In this document: piece by piece, positions 17,524 to 26,498 of the stretch | How positions within the stretch are numbered: position 1 is the stretch's first letter | How the letters are laid out: the number at the start of each line of letters is the position of its first letter | Assembly: GCF_016056375.1 (NCBI RefSeq) | Contig: NZ_JAEDAE010000002.1 | Coordinates: 248,001 to 312,000, forward strand | DNA length: 64,000 nucleotides | Reading direction: 5' to 3' | Source of the DNA: Hymenobacter negativus | GTDB taxonomy: Bacteria > Bacteroidota > Bacteroidia > Cytophagales > Hymenobacteraceae | The notes under the pieces: generated by a model | The model's database searches: none | Told to the model about the DNA's origin: nothing | The model's input: only the letters and a program-made list of their open reading frames with translations | Position numbers and translations under genes: made by a program

Positions 17524-19935
17524 ATGATGAACCGAAAACCGTTGCTGCTGGCCCTGGGCTGCCTGCTGGCCACCACGGCGCACGCCCAGAAAAACCTTTA
17601 CCACAAAGGCTGGGTCGACTTCAACAAAAACGGCCGGCGCGACGTGTACGAAGACGTGACCCAGCCGCTGGAAAAGCGCGTCGACGACCTGCTGGCCCAG
17701 ATGACGCTGGACGAAAAAACCTGCCAGCTGGCCACACTCTACGGGTTTGGGCGGGTGCTGAAGGACGAGATGCCCACGCCCGGCTGGAAGAACGAAGTCT
17801 GGAAAGACGGCATCGCCAACATCGACGAGGAGCTGAACGGCGTGCGCAACACCCCGAAAGCCGCCAGCAAATACACCTTCCCGTTCAGCCAGCACGCGGT
17901 GGGCATCAACAACGTGCAGCGCTGGTTTGTGGAAGAAACGCGGCTGGGCATCCCCGTCGATTTCACCAACGAAGGCATCCACGGGCTGAACCACGACCGC
18001 GCCACGCCCTTGCCCGCGCCCATAGGCATCGGCAGCAGCTGGGATAAGGCCCTGGTGCGCCGCGCGGGCGAAACCGTGGGTCGTGAGGCCAAAGCCTTGG
18101 GCTACACCAACGTGTACGTGCCCATTCTGGACCCCGCCCGCGACCCGCGCTGGGGCCGCGTGGTGGAGTGCTACGGCGAAGACCCCTTCCTCATCGCCGA
18201 GCTTGGCAAGCAGATGACCTTGGGCGTGCAAAGCCAGGGCGTGGCCTCCACGCTCAAGCATTTTGCCGTATACAGCGTGCCCAAGGGCGGGCGCGACGGC
18301 AACGCCCGCACCGACCCGCACGTGGCGCCCCGCGAGTTGCACCAGCTGTTCCTCTACCCATTTCGGCGCGTCATTCAGGAGGCCCACCCGCTGGGCGTGA
18401 TGAGCAGCTACAACGACTGGGACGGCGTGCCCATCAGCGGCAGCCATTATTTCCTCACGGAGCTGCTGCGCCAGCAATACGGCTTCGATGGCTACGTGGT
18501 GTCCGACAGCCGGGCGGTGGAATTCATCTCCGAGAAGCACCACGTGGCGCCCGATTTCCTCGACGGCACGCGCCAGGCCGTGGAGGCCGGCCTGAACGTG
18601 TGGACCAATTTCTACACGCCCGCCACCTACATCAACAACGTGCGCGAGCTGGTGAAAACTGGCCGCCTGGCCCAGGCCAACGTTGATGCCCGGGTGCGCG
18701 AAGTGCTGCGCGTGAAATTCCGCCTCGGCCTCTTCGACCAGCCCTACGTGCCCGACCCCAAGCAGGCCGACAAAACCGTGCACACGCCCGCCGACGAGGC
18801 TTTCGCCCTGCAAGCCAACCGCGAGTCGCTGGTACTGCTGAAAAACGAGAATGCCCGCCTGCCGCTGCAAAAAAGCCAGCTCAAAAACCTGCTCGTGGTG
18901 GGCCCGCTGGCCGATAACCCAGACCCCGCCATCAGCCGCTACGGCCCATCCAACAACCTCGTCACCACCGTGCTCAAGGGCCTGCAGGCGGCCGCCGGCC
19001 CCGGCCTCACGGTGCAGTACGCCAAGGGCTGCGACGTGGTGTGCCCCGGCTGGCCCGATACTGAACTGGTGCCCACCCCTCTGAGCCCCGCCGAGCAGCA
19101 GGGCATCGCCGACGCCGTGGCCAAAGCGCAGGCCGCCGACGTCATCGTGGCCGTGCTGGGCGAAGACGACAAAACCGTGGGCGAAAGCCTCTCGCGCACC
19201 TCGCTGGAACTGCCCGGCCGCCAGCAGCAACTGCTCGAAGCCCTGCACGCCACCGGCAAGCCCGTGGTGCTGGTGCTCATCAACGGCCAGCCGCTCACCA
19301 TCAACTGGGCGGCGCGCCAGGTGCCGGCCATTCTGGAGGCGTGGTTTCCGAGCCCGTCGGGCGGCACGGCCATCGCCGAGGCACTGTTTGGCGACTACAA
19401 CCCCGGCGGCAAGCTCCCCATGACCTTCCCCAAAAGCACCGGCCAGATTGAGTTCAACTTCCCCTTCAAGCCCGCCTCCCAGGCCGACCAGCCCATCGGC
19501 GGCGACCCCAACGGCGGCGGCAAAACTGCCACTAACGGCCCCCTCTATCCCTTCGGCTTCGGCCTGAGCTACACCACCTTCGCCTACTCCAACCTACAGG
19601 TAACGCCCCGAGAAGCCGCCCCCAAGGCCCCCATCGACATTGCGGTGGACGTGGCCAACACCGGCCCGGTAAAGGGCGACGAAGTGGTGCAGCTCTACCT
19701 GCGCGACAAGCTCAGCACGGTCATCACCTACGACAGCCAGCTGCGTGGCTTCGAGCGCGTGAGCCTGGCCCCCGGCGAGAAGAAAACCATCCATTTCACC
19801 CTTCACCCCGACGATTTGGCCCTGCTCGACCGCAACATGAACTGGGTAGTCGAGCCCGGCGAATTCGAAGTGCTGGTCGGCAGTTCCTCGACGGACATTC
19901 GGGCGAAGCAGACGTTTGTGAGCAAGGCGGAGTAG
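17524..19935 (+). CDS. Secreted glycoside hydrolase family 3 enzyme
   Basis: The product is 803 residues with a signal peptide (PLLLALGCLLATTAHAQ). The GH3 N-terminal barrel contains VPILDPARDPRWGRVVECYG, STLKHFAVYSVPKGGRDGN, and the nucleophile motif GYVVSDSRAVEF with Asp328. The second domain has LLKNENARLPLQ and VAVLGEDDKTVGESLSRTSL, with a likely acid/base Glu. A fibronectin III-like domain closes the protein (DEVVQLYLRDKLSTVITYDS). Enzymes of this layout remove beta-glucosyl or beta-xylosyl units in the periplasm. Substrate specificity cannot be read. It stands alone, ended by a strong hairpin. Confidence 0.9.
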   Translation: MMNRKPLLLALGCLLATTAHAQKNLYHKGWVDFNKNGRRDVYEDVTQPLEKRVDDLLAQMTLDEKTCQLATLYGFGRVLKDEMPTPGWKNEVWKDGIANIDEELNGVRNTPKAASKYTFPFSQHAVGINNVQRWFVEETRLGIPVDFTNEGIHGLNHDRATPLPAPIGIGSSWDKALVRRAGETVGREAKALGYTNVYVPILDPARDPRWGRVVECYGEDPFLIAELGKQMTLGVQSQGVASTLKHFAVYSVPKGGRDGNARTDPHVAPRELHQLFLYPFRRVIQEAHPLGVMSSYNDWDGVPISGSHYFLTELLRQQYGFDGYVVSDSRAVEFISEKHHVAPDFLDGTRQAVEAGLNVWTNFYTPATYINNVRELVKTGRLAQANVDARVREVLRVKFRLGLFDQPYVPDPKQADKTVHTPADEAFALQANRESLVLLKNENARLPLQKSQLKNLLVVGPLADNPDPAISRYGPSNNLVTTVLKGLQAAAGPGLTVQYAKGCDVVCPGWPDTELVPTPLSPAEQQGIADAVAKAQAADVIVAVLGEDDKTVGESLSRTSLELPGRQQQLLEALHATGKPVVLVLINGQPLTINWAARQVPAILEAWFPSPSGGTAIAEALFGDYNPGGKLPMTFPKSTGQIEFNFPFKPASQADQPIGGDPNGGGKTATNGPLYPFGFGLSYTTFAYSNLQVTPREAAPKAPIDIAVDVANTGPVKGDEVVQLYLRDKLSTVITYDSQLRGFERVSLAPGEKKTIHFTLHPDDLALLDRNMNWVVEPGEFEVLVGSSSTDIRAKQTFVSKAE

Positions 19936-19979
19936 GTATGTTCGATGACGCCCGTCAACATGCAGGCAACCATTACCTT

Positions 19980-20023
19980 TTCAAAAGAAAAGCCGGCTTA
20001 GTTGAGCCGGCTTTTCTTTTGAA
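19980..20023. terminator. Bidirectional terminator between GH3 and SDR genes
   Basis: A perfect 19-bp stem (TTCAAAAGAAAAGCCGGCT with its reverse complement) encloses the loop TAGTTG. The A/T-rich ends give a T tract on either strand, and the two flanking genes converge here. Confidence 0.9.
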
Positions 20024-20039
20024 GAGGTGGATTCGCTCC

Positions 20040-20798
20040 TTATACCTGCGCCGCCCCACCATCGACGAACAGCTCGGTGCCCGTGATAAAGCTGCTGTCG
20101 TCAGAGGCCAGGAACACGAGGGCTTTGCCGATTTCATCGGGCGTGCCCAAGCGGCCCAGGGGTACGGTGGTGGCCAAGTAGTTCTTGATTTGCTCGGCTT
20201 CGGCTTCGTCGGCCCCCAGGCCGCTGAGGCCGGGAGTATCGGTAGGGCCGGGGCTGATGGCGTTGACGCGGATTTTGCGGTGCTTCAGGTCGGACGTCCA
20301 GGTGCGGGCGAAGGAGCGTACGGCGGCTTTGGAAGCCCCATATACACTGAAGTTGGCATCGCCCCGCGAGCCTGCGGTGGACGACATCAGGATAATAGAG
20401 GCACCGTCGCGCAGCAGGGGCAGGGCCTTCTGCACGGTAAACAAGGTGGCCTTCACGTTTAGGTTGAAGGTGTTGTCGAAGTGGGCTTCGGTAATGCCGC
20501 CCAGCGGGGCAAACTCGCCGCCGCCCGCGTTGGTGAACAACACGTCGAGCTGGCCTTTTTCGGCCTGGATGGTGGCAAAGAGCTGGTCGAGGTCGGCCTG
20601 GCTGGTTACGTCGCTGCGGATGCCGCGGGCATTGGAACCGAGCTGCTGCACCGCGGCATCCAGTTCGGCTTGTCGGCGACCGGTGATGAATACGAAGGCG
20701 CCTTCGGCGACGAAACGCCGGGCGGCGCCCAGGCCAATACCAGAGGTGCCGCCCGTGATGAGGGCTACTTTGCCGGCTAATTTCAGGTTGTTGCTCAT
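20040..20798 (-). CDS. Short-chain dehydrogenase/reductase
   Basis: The product is 252 residues from ATG 20798 ([20 protein letters not shown]). It shows the classical SDR features: TGGTSGIG cofactor loop, [15 protein letters not shown], the catalytic Ser in [11 protein letters not shown], and YGASK with Tyr and Lys. [17 protein letters not shown] with the Arg pair after the second strand suggests NADP(H). The closing [20 protein letters not shown] is typical. The substrate is unknown. A Crp/Fnr-like regulator lies just upstream on the same strand, separated by its own terminator; control of the SDR gene by that regulator is possible but not shown. Confidence 0.9.
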   Translation of the reverse strand: MSNNLKLAGKVALITGGTSGIGLGAARRFVAEGAFVFITGRRQAELDAAVQQLGSNARGIRSDVTSQADLDQLFATIQAEKGQLDVLFTNAGGGEFAPLGGITEAHFDNTFNLNVKATLFTVQKALPLLRDGASIILMSSTAGSRGDANFSVYGASKAAVRSFARTWTSDLKHRKIRVNAISPGPTDTPGLSGLGADEAEAEQIKNYLATTVPLGRLGTPDEIGKALVFLASDDSSFITGTELFVDGGAAQV

Positions 20799-20903
20799 GA
20801 TAATGAGGGAGAAAAGGGAAATGAAATAGGTGATACAGGGGGGTGGGTTTCGCCCGTCGTGGCAGCGAAGCGGATGCCGTTTGGCGTGCTTCATTTACCG
20901 TTA

Positions 20904-20911
20904 CAAAGGTC
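20904..20911 (-). promoter_or_regulatory. Candidate -7 element (GACCTTTG) for the SDR gene
   Basis: GACCTTTG on the minus strand has one mismatch to TAnnTTTG at the first position. It lies about 105 bases before the chosen start, giving a long leader. No -33 element is evident. Confidence 0.3.
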
Positions 20912-20950
20912 CCGTACTGCTCCACCTGCCTCCATTGATATATGTCAAAA

Positions 20951-20978
20951 AAGCCCGTTGACAATTGTCAACGGGCTT
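20951..20978 (-). terminator. Perfect-palindrome terminator of the Crp/Fnr gene
   Basis: AAGCCCGTTGACAA is followed at once by its reverse complement, forming a 28-base palindrome. The minus strand continues TTTTGACA, giving a T run. It lies 54 bases after the regulator stop codon. Confidence 0.75.
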
Positions 20979-21032
20979 TGAATAAAGTATTGGCTAATTT
21001 GATGTTAGCTGCGAAAAGCGTGGGCTAGGGCG

Positions 21033-21605
21033 CTACACCAGGTTGCGCCGAATACGGCTCAGGGTTTCGGTGGTCATGCCCAGATAGGAGGCCACCATGT
21101 GCTGCGGAATGCGCAGGGCAAAGGCCGGGTACTGTTGCAGAAAGGCGCGGTATTTTTCCTCGGCCGAATAGCTGATGACCGTCTGAATGCGGGCCTGAGC
21201 TACCAGAAAGCTGCGGTGCAGAAGGCCGTTGACCATTTCGTGTAGCGCGGGAATCTGCTGACGCAGGTGCTCAAACTGCTCGTGCTTGATGAGCACCACG
21301 GTGGAATCTTCCACGGCGTCGATGTTGTAGCCCGAAGGCTGGCCGGATTCCAGGCTTTGCAGGTCGCCCGTCCACCAGTTTTCAACGGCGAAGTTGAGGA
21401 TGTGCTCAGCGCCTTTGGCATCCACGGTGTAGGTGCGCAGACAGCCGCTCGCCACGAAGGCGTAGTAGGCCCATACCTCGCCTTCCTGCAGCAAGAACTG
21501 GCGCTTCCGTAGTTTCCGGAGGACGCTGGCCGCTTCGATTTGCTGCAGCTCGCCCGCCGTAAAAGCGGCCTTGCTCAGCAGGTACTTCTCAAACAAGTCA
21601 AACAT
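21033..21605 (-). CDS. Crp/Fnr-family transcriptional regulator
   Basis: The product is 190 residues. The cyclic-nucleotide-binding-like domain covers about residues 25-115 (RKRQFLLQEGEVWAYYAFVA, SGCLRTYTVDAKGAEHILNF). The C-terminal helix-turn-helix reads IPQHMVASYLGMTTETLSRI. The cAMP-contacting Arg-Ser pair of true Crp is not evident and there are no Fnr-type N-terminal cysteines, so the effector is unknown. Bacteroidota carry many such proteins. It sits directly upstream of the SDR gene on the same strand. Confidence 0.88.
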   Translation of the reverse strand: MFDLFEKYLLSKAAFTAGELQQIEAASVLRKLRKRQFLLQEGEVWAYYAFVASGCLRTYTVDAKGAEHILNFAVENWWTGDLQSLESGQPSGYNIDAVEDSTVVLIKHEQFEHLRQQIPALHEMVNGLLHRSFLVAQARIQTVISYSAEEKYRAFLQQYPAFALRIPQHMVASYLGMTTETLSRIRRNLV

Positions 21606-21698
21606 CTGCGCGGAGGCTAAAGGGCTATTGTGCGCAAAGAAAACGCATTCTAAGGGTGCTGGCGCAAACCAGTTGCCCTAGCCCTACTTGACCGACTT

Positions 21699-22373
21699 TC
21701 AATAGAAAGAGCCCCTTGGATTAGGCAAGGGGCTCTTCTTATTTGTACCAGCTTCTTCGTTTTGGCTTCGCTGGCTGGCAGGTACCGGCAAGGGCCAGGA
21801 AGCGTCGCCTGTGCGCCACAGCCAAGCCGCGCTCAGGGCATACGACACGGCCATAACTCCCGAGAACACGGCGCTGACCATAAAGCGCCGGCCGGTGGTT
21901 ACTCGGTTCTGAATGTATTAATTGGCCGCCAGCGAAACCGGGGCATTCAGCAGGAAGGAGCGGCCCGCCGCGGACAGCAGCGCCAGCGACAACGTTCCGG
22001 CCCCGCCCCCGAAAATGCCCAGAAACACGTAGTGCCGGGCAATCCAGAGCGGGTTGAAGTAGAGCAGGGTGAGTGCCGCGCGGCTGGTTTTGCGCAGCTG
22101 GCCGCTGCTGGGGCGCACCGGCACCCGCGCATCGAGCCAGCGGAAGTAGGCCGGCACCTCCGTGGAGTAGAGCAGGCCGCCCACCAGGGCCATGCCCAGC
22201 AGCCGCAGCCAGCTAAACTGATGCAGCAACAGCGCGGCGGCGGTGTCGCCAGCCGCATAAATCAGGAAACCTTGCACGTGGGTGCCGAGGGGAATAGAGC
22301 GGGTAAGTTGCACGGAACGGATAGGGTCGTAAAAATCGGGGTGCAAAAGTACGAAAACCCCTTCCGGCGTCAT
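21699..22373 (-). pseudogene. Mpv17/PMP22-like membrane protein gene with in-frame stop
   Basis: The frame from 22373 encodes 151 residues with several hydrophobic helices (VQGFLIYAAGDTAAALLLHQ, LLGMALVGGLLYSTEVPAYF) and stops with TAA at 21918-21920 after LLNAPVSLAAN. The same frame then goes on without another stop: YIQNRVTTGRRFMVSAVFSG, then VMAVSYALSAAWLWR. The junction N-Y-I-Q-N and the following helix look like the conserved C-terminus of the Mpv17/PMP22 fold, so the stop seems to cut one gene in two. Continuation to 21699 passes through a terminator hairpin, so the true end is uncertain. The family call is tentative. A functional short form cannot be excluded. Confidence 0.55.
21707..21737. 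terminator. Hairpin terminator
   Basis: AAGAGCCCCTTG pairs exactly with CAAGGGGCTCTT around a 7-base loop. It would end transcription of the minus-strand Mpv17-like gene; the plus-strand side continues CTTATTTG. Confidence 0.7.
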
Positions 22374-22506
22374 AGATGCGGCGAAAGAAACCGGCGGGCA
22401 CGTGTACCTTTGTCGTAGCCTATGCTGAGGCTCCTGATATCGCGCGCATTTTTTGCGGCTGCTCCCCGGCGCGCGACCCTTTTATTTCAATCGTAAAGAA
22501 GACATT

Positions 22507-23547
22507 GTGAAAACAGTCTATTTTACGGATAGTAGCGGCGTGGAGCAGAACGCGCTACTATCCCTTCTCGCTTTCGAGGAAAAAGAATCCATCGGCCAAA
22601 TCGCCGTATTTCCGGATATTCACTACTGCTCCGAGCGGTCCATCCCGGTGGGGGTGGCCTTTCAAACCACGGACGTTTTTTTACCGCTCGTCACCGGTAA
22701 AGACATGGGCTGCGGGGTTGCGTATCTGCGTATTCCCCGGCAGCAGGTGCTACGCCCGTTCGATAAAGCCCGGCACTACCGGGCCTTTGAACGCGAAGTG
22801 CACGGCATGACGGATGAAGGCCTGGGCGGCGGCAACCACTTCCTGGCCTTGGAGGCTTCGGACGACTACTGGTATATCATCGTGCATACCGGTAGCCGCA
22901 ACCTGGGCATCTACATGTATCAGCACAACTGCGAGCTGCTGCAGCAGTACAACCCGGGCCACGACTGGCTGCCGCTCGAACTGGCCACGCCCGAGTACCG
23001 CCGCGAATACGACCGGGTGCTGACCTACGCGGCCAGTCGCCGCCGGGAGTTCGTGTATAAAGCCTACGATTTTCTGCTGCGCAACCGCTACGTGTTGCCG
23101 GGTGAGCCCGTCTTCGCCGACAGCTGCCACAACCTGCTGGAGTTCAAGGCAGATTCGGTGATTCATCGCAAAGGCAGCACGCAGTTGCTTGGCGAAGGCG
23201 AGGTAGTTATTCCCTTGTCGATGAGCCGGGGCTCCCTCATCGTCAAGCCCAACCGCTGGGATGCCTCGCTCGAACAAGCCCTTTGGAGCTGCGCGCACGG
23301 TGCCGGACGCCAGCACAGCCGTACCGATACGCTCAAGCACTGGCATTCCCTTAAAAAAGCGGAAAAGGATGCTTACCGGCAACGCTTTCCGGAATTGCTG
23401 AATCGACAAGGTGATTTCGACAGCAGCATCCTGCAGGAGTTCGACTTTGCCTACAAAGATTCGACCGCTTTGCTAGCCACTCAGCCCTATCTAATTCGGT
23501 GCGACGAAACCCAGCCAATTGTTACTGTGAAATTCACTGGCATCTAG
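22507..23547 (+). CDS. rtcB: RtcB-family RNA ligase
   Basis: The product is 346 residues from GTG 22507 (MKTVYFTDSSG); a start at 22453 in the same frame is possible. RtcB features are IAVFPDIHYCSERSIPVGVA, the metal Cys in TGKDMGCGVAYLR, GLGGGNHFLALEASD, VHTGSRNLG, and WSCAHGAGRQHSRT, which holds the histidine that becomes guanylylated in characterised RtcB. The enzyme joins 2',3'-cyclic phosphate and 5'-OH RNA ends using GTP. It is shorter and more divergent than E. coli RtcB (about 408 residues). No rtcA or archease is nearby; it stands alone. Confidence 0.88.
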   Translation: MKTVYFTDSSGVEQNALLSLLAFEEKESIGQIAVFPDIHYCSERSIPVGVAFQTTDVFLPLVTGKDMGCGVAYLRIPRQQVLRPFDKARHYRAFEREVHGMTDEGLGGGNHFLALEASDDYWYIIVHTGSRNLGIYMYQHNCELLQQYNPGHDWLPLELATPEYRREYDRVLTYAASRRREFVYKAYDFLLRNRYVLPGEPVFADSCHNLLEFKADSVIHRKGSTQLLGEGEVVIPLSMSRGSLIVKPNRWDASLEQALWSCAHGAGRQHSRTDTLKHWHSLKKAEKDAYRQRFPELLNRQGDFDSSILQEFDFAYKDSTALLATQPYLIRCDETQPIVTVKFTGI

Positions 23548-23613
23548 CCATCCATATGATTAGCATGTGAAAAGCCGCCGCAGCTGTTGTTTTCACAGTG
23601 CCGCAGAAATGAG

Positions 23614-23646
23614 AAGAGGCTGAAGCTACGTGAGCTTCAGCCTCTT
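23614..23646. terminator. Terminator between rtcB and the STAS gene
   Basis: AAGAGGCTGAAGCT pairs with AGCTTCAGCCTCTT around a 5-base loop and is followed by a T run on the plus strand. The flanking genes converge. Confidence 0.88.
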
Positions 23647-23652
23647 TTTTAT

Positions 23653-24042
23653 TTAAACTCTTTTCAAGAAATCGAGCGCTTCGTCAACAGAGCTAAAGTT
23701 GACCAGTTCCCCAAATGCTACTTTAGAACCAAGTGTTTCAAATATCGTCCTTGTTTCAGGCTTTAGGCCGCAAAAAACCACGCTATAAGGGCTTTGATGC
23801 GTCAGCTTTTCCTTAAGCATTAGAATCTCCAGACCCGTTACATTAATGGAAGTCAACTCACTAATATCGACGATGATATTTGTCGCTTTTTTAATGGCTT
23901 CCGAATTATTAAGCGCCATTATTTCGGAGAGTTTTTCCATGTCGTAGTCCTTTCCAATCGAAAAAATGATGATATTACCTCTCCATTCGATGGGCGATTT
24001 ACGGGGCGAAGGCAGCAACCAATCCTTCAATAATCCCCACAT
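23653..24042 (-). CDS. STAS-domain protein
   Basis: The product is 129 residues. After a short N-terminal segment (MWGLLKDWLLPSPRKSP) it shows the STAS pattern IIVDISELTSINVTGLEILM, LKEKLTHQSPYSVVFCGLKP and ETLGSKVAFGELVNFSSVDE. Such domains act as anti-sigma antagonists or regulatory modules. The usual phosphorylated serine of the D-S-S-G motif is replaced (N-V-T-G), so classical phospho-switching is doubtful. Its coding sequence is clearly more AT-rich than the surrounding xdh genes. It begins 8 bases after the xdhB stop on the same strand, so it may be co-transcribed, although no functional link is known. Confidence 0.75.
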   Translation of the reverse strand: MWGLLKDWLLPSPRKSPIEWRGNIIIFSIGKDYDMEKLSEIMALNNSEAIKKATNIIVDISELTSINVTGLEILMLKEKLTHQSPYSVVFCGLKPETRTIFETLGSKVAFGELVNFSSVDEALDFLKRV

Positions 24043-24050
24043 AGCGTCCG

Positions 24051-26342
24051 CTAATTAGCTGTTGTTGCTGCAACCGAAGATTCCGTCACAAACGCCGGGT
24101 ACAAGCTCACCAGCACCTTTTCCGGCGTCATTGGAGCCGAAAACGGCAGGGCGGTGTGGCCCTGGAAGGCCCGTACCGCGTCGCGCAGGGCGAAGTAGGT
24201 GCCGATGCCGTACATGAGCGGCGGCTCGCCCACGGCCTTGGAGCGCAGGACGGCCTTGGGGTGGCCCGGCGTGTCGAGGAAATGCACGTCAAGTACCTTG
24301 GGCGCGGCGTAGATGTCGGGGATTTTGTAGCTGTTGAGCGAGTTGCTGAGCAGGCGGCCTTCGGCGTTGTAGGCCACTTCCTCCATCGTCATCCAGCCGA
24401 TGCCCTGCACCGCGCCGCCTTCAATCTGGCCGCGGTCGATGATTTCGTTGAAGCTCTGGCCGAAGTCGTGGGCAATTTGCAGGGCGTCGACGGTGTAGGT
24501 GCCGCGCAGGCAGTCGACGGTGACGGTGGTGAGGGCCGTGCCGTACACGTGGTAGGCGAAGGGGTGGCCCTGGTTCACGGTGGCGTCGAAATGCAGGCCG
24601 GGGGTGGCGTAGTGGGCGTTTTCGGTGAGGGCCACGCGCTTCCAGAAGGCCGATGACACCAGCTTTTCCCAGTTGGTATCGGCGGGCACACCGGCGGCCA
24701 ATACCTGCTCGTCGCGGATTTCGAGGCCTTCGTAGTTGAGCGTGTACTCGGTTTCGGCGTGGCGTAGCAGCCGCTCGCGCAGGGCTTGGCAGGCCATTTC
24801 GGTGGCCTTGCCGTTGAGGTCGGCGGTGGCGCTGGCGGCGCTGGGGGAGGTGTTGGCCACGCGCGTGGTGTTGGTGGTTTCCACCTTGATGCGATTCACC
24901 GAAATACCCAGCGTGCGGGCCGCCACCAGCGCAATCTTGGTGTTCACGCCCTGGCCCATTTCCACCGCGCCCGTGCTGATGCCCACCGAGCCGTCGGAGT
25001 AGATGTGCACCAGCGCCCGCGTCTGATTCATGGGCGTTTTGGTGAAGCTGATGCCGAAGCAGATGGGCATTACCGCGAAGCCCTTTTTCCGGAGCTTATG
25101 GGTCTGGTTGAACTGCGCGACTTCGGCCCGAATGGCGGCCAGGTCGAACGCCGCCGCGGCCGTGTCCCAGGCCTGCTCGGCGTGGCAGCCCTCGGCCGCC
25201 TGCCGGTACGAGAACAGGTCGCCCTCGCGCAGCAGGTTGCGGCGCTGCAGCTCATGGGTGGGCACGCCCAGCTCCTCGGCCGCCTTGGCCAGGGCCGATT
25301 CGATGACGAACATTCCTTGCGGCCCGCCGAAGCCCCGGAAAGCCGTGTTGGGCGGCAGGTTGGTGCGGCACGAGTAGGCCGTGGCCGTCACGTTGGGCAC
25401 GAAATAGGCGTTGGTGGCGTGGAAGAGCGTGCGCTCCATCACGGCCGGCGAGAGGTCGGCGGCCGCGCCCGCGTTCTGGTAGAATTCGACCTCGTAAGCC
25501 ACGATTTTAAGGTCCGCATCGAAGCCGATTTTGAAATCGGACGAGTAGGGGTGGCGCTTGCCGGTCATGCGCATGTCGGCCATGCGGTCGAGCACCAGCT
25601 TCACCGGCTTTTTGGTGATGAACGCGCCCAGCGCGGCCAGCGCGCCCCAGGGCGTGGCCTGGTCTTCCTTGCCGCCGAAGCCGCCGCCGAGGCGCGTCAC
25701 GTCCACTTCCACCTGGTGCATGCCCAGGCCCAGCACCACGGCCGTGTGGCGCTGCACGGCCGTGGGGCCCTGCGTGGAGGAAATCATCCGCACGCCGCCC
25801 ATCTCCGTCGGGAAAGCGTAGGCGCCCTGCGTTTCGATGTACAAATGCTCCTGCCCGCCGTTCTCGGCCACGCCCTCAAACACGTGCGCGCACGAAGCCC
25901 AGGCCGCTTCTGAGTCGCCCAGCTTAAAGGTGCGCGGCGGCACGATGAACTCGCCCTGCGCCGCCGCTACCCGCGGGTCGGTGATGATGGGCAGCGGGTC
26001 GATTTCGACCTTGATGAGCTTGAGCGCGGCGTGGGCCTGCGCCTCGGTGCGGGCCAGCACCAGCGCCACCGGCTGCCCCCGGAAATGCACGTGCCCCTCG
26101 GCCAGCAGCGGCTCATCGGGCACGATGCCGCCAATCTGGTTTTCGCCGGGAATGTCGGCCGCCGTGAGCACGCGCGCCACGCCCGGCGCCGCCAGCGCCG
26201 CGCTGAAATCGAGGCTGTGGAGCACGCCGTGGGCCAGCGGACTTTCAAACACGGCCGCGTACAGGGTGCCCTGCTGTACGGGTACATCGTCGAGGTACTG
26301 CGATTCGCCGCGCACGTGGCGGTGGGGGTCGAGGTGGTTCAT
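24051..26342 (-). CDS. xdhB: Xanthine dehydrogenase, molybdopterin-binding subunit
   Basis: The product is 763 residues, the normal length for the large subunit. It has the N-terminal aldehyde-oxidase a/b hammerhead domain (GVARVLTAADIPGENQIGGI) and molybdopterin motifs VTRLGGGFGGKEDQATPWGA, TAFRGFGGPQGMFVIE (substrate-orienting Arg), AVEMGQGVNTKIALVAARTL, and the C-terminal RSKAVGEPPLMYGIG with the catalytic Glu. Together with XdhA it oxidises hypoxanthine and xanthine to urate, reducing NAD+. It lies downstream of xdhA on the same strand, separated by a 156-base spacer containing a repeat pair. XdhC, needed for cofactor insertion, is encoded about 17 kb away. Confidence 0.94.
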   Translation of the reverse strand: MNHLDPHRHVRGESQYLDDVPVQQGTLYAAVFESPLAHGVLHSLDFSAALAAPGVARVLTAADIPGENQIGGIVPDEPLLAEGHVHFRGQPVALVLARTEAQAHAALKLIKVEIDPLPIITDPRVAAAQGEFIVPPRTFKLGDSEAAWASCAHVFEGVAENGGQEHLYIETQGAYAFPTEMGGVRMISSTQGPTAVQRHTAVVLGLGMHQVEVDVTRLGGGFGGKEDQATPWGALAALGAFITKKPVKLVLDRMADMRMTGKRHPYSSDFKIGFDADLKIVAYEVEFYQNAGAAADLSPAVMERTLFHATNAYFVPNVTATAYSCRTNLPPNTAFRGFGGPQGMFVIESALAKAAEELGVPTHELQRRNLLREGDLFSYRQAAEGCHAEQAWDTAAAAFDLAAIRAEVAQFNQTHKLRKKGFAVMPICFGISFTKTPMNQTRALVHIYSDGSVGISTGAVEMGQGVNTKIALVAARTLGISVNRIKVETTNTTRVANTSPSAASATADLNGKATEMACQALRERLLRHAETEYTLNYEGLEIRDEQVLAAGVPADTNWEKLVSSAFWKRVALTENAHYATPGLHFDATVNQGHPFAYHVYGTALTTVTVDCLRGTYTVDALQIAHDFGQSFNEIIDRGQIEGGAVQGIGWMTMEEVAYNAEGRLLSNSLNSYKIPDIYAAPKVLDVHFLDTPGHPKAVLRSKAVGEPPLMYGIGTYFALRDAVRAFQGHTALPFSAPMTPEKVLVSLYPAFVTESSVAATTAN

Positions 26343-26360
26343 TTTAGTAAATATTTCAGG

Positions 26361-26486
26361 AGAACGTCATGCCGAGCGTAGCCGAGGCATCTCGCTCGCT
26401 TCGTTGCAACCGAAGGTCGGCGCAGCCAATGCCATTGTGTTACTGCTGCACGCGAGATGCCTCGGCTGCGCTCGGCATGACGTTCT
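26361..26486. repeat. GTCAT-family inverted repeat pair between xdhA and xdhB
   Basis: Arms of 35 bases (26361-26395 and 26452-26486) begin AGAACGTCATGCCGAGCG and pair with two mismatches at most. The internal stem is ATGCC/GGCAT. It fills almost the whole xdhA-xdhB spacer. Confidence 0.8.
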
Positions 26487-26498
26487 GTTTTCTTCGTT

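Noticed and set aside
17335..19248. Minus-strand open frame (637 codons) opposite the GH3 gene
   Set aside because: Antisense shadow of a GH3 enzyme with intact catalytic motifs.
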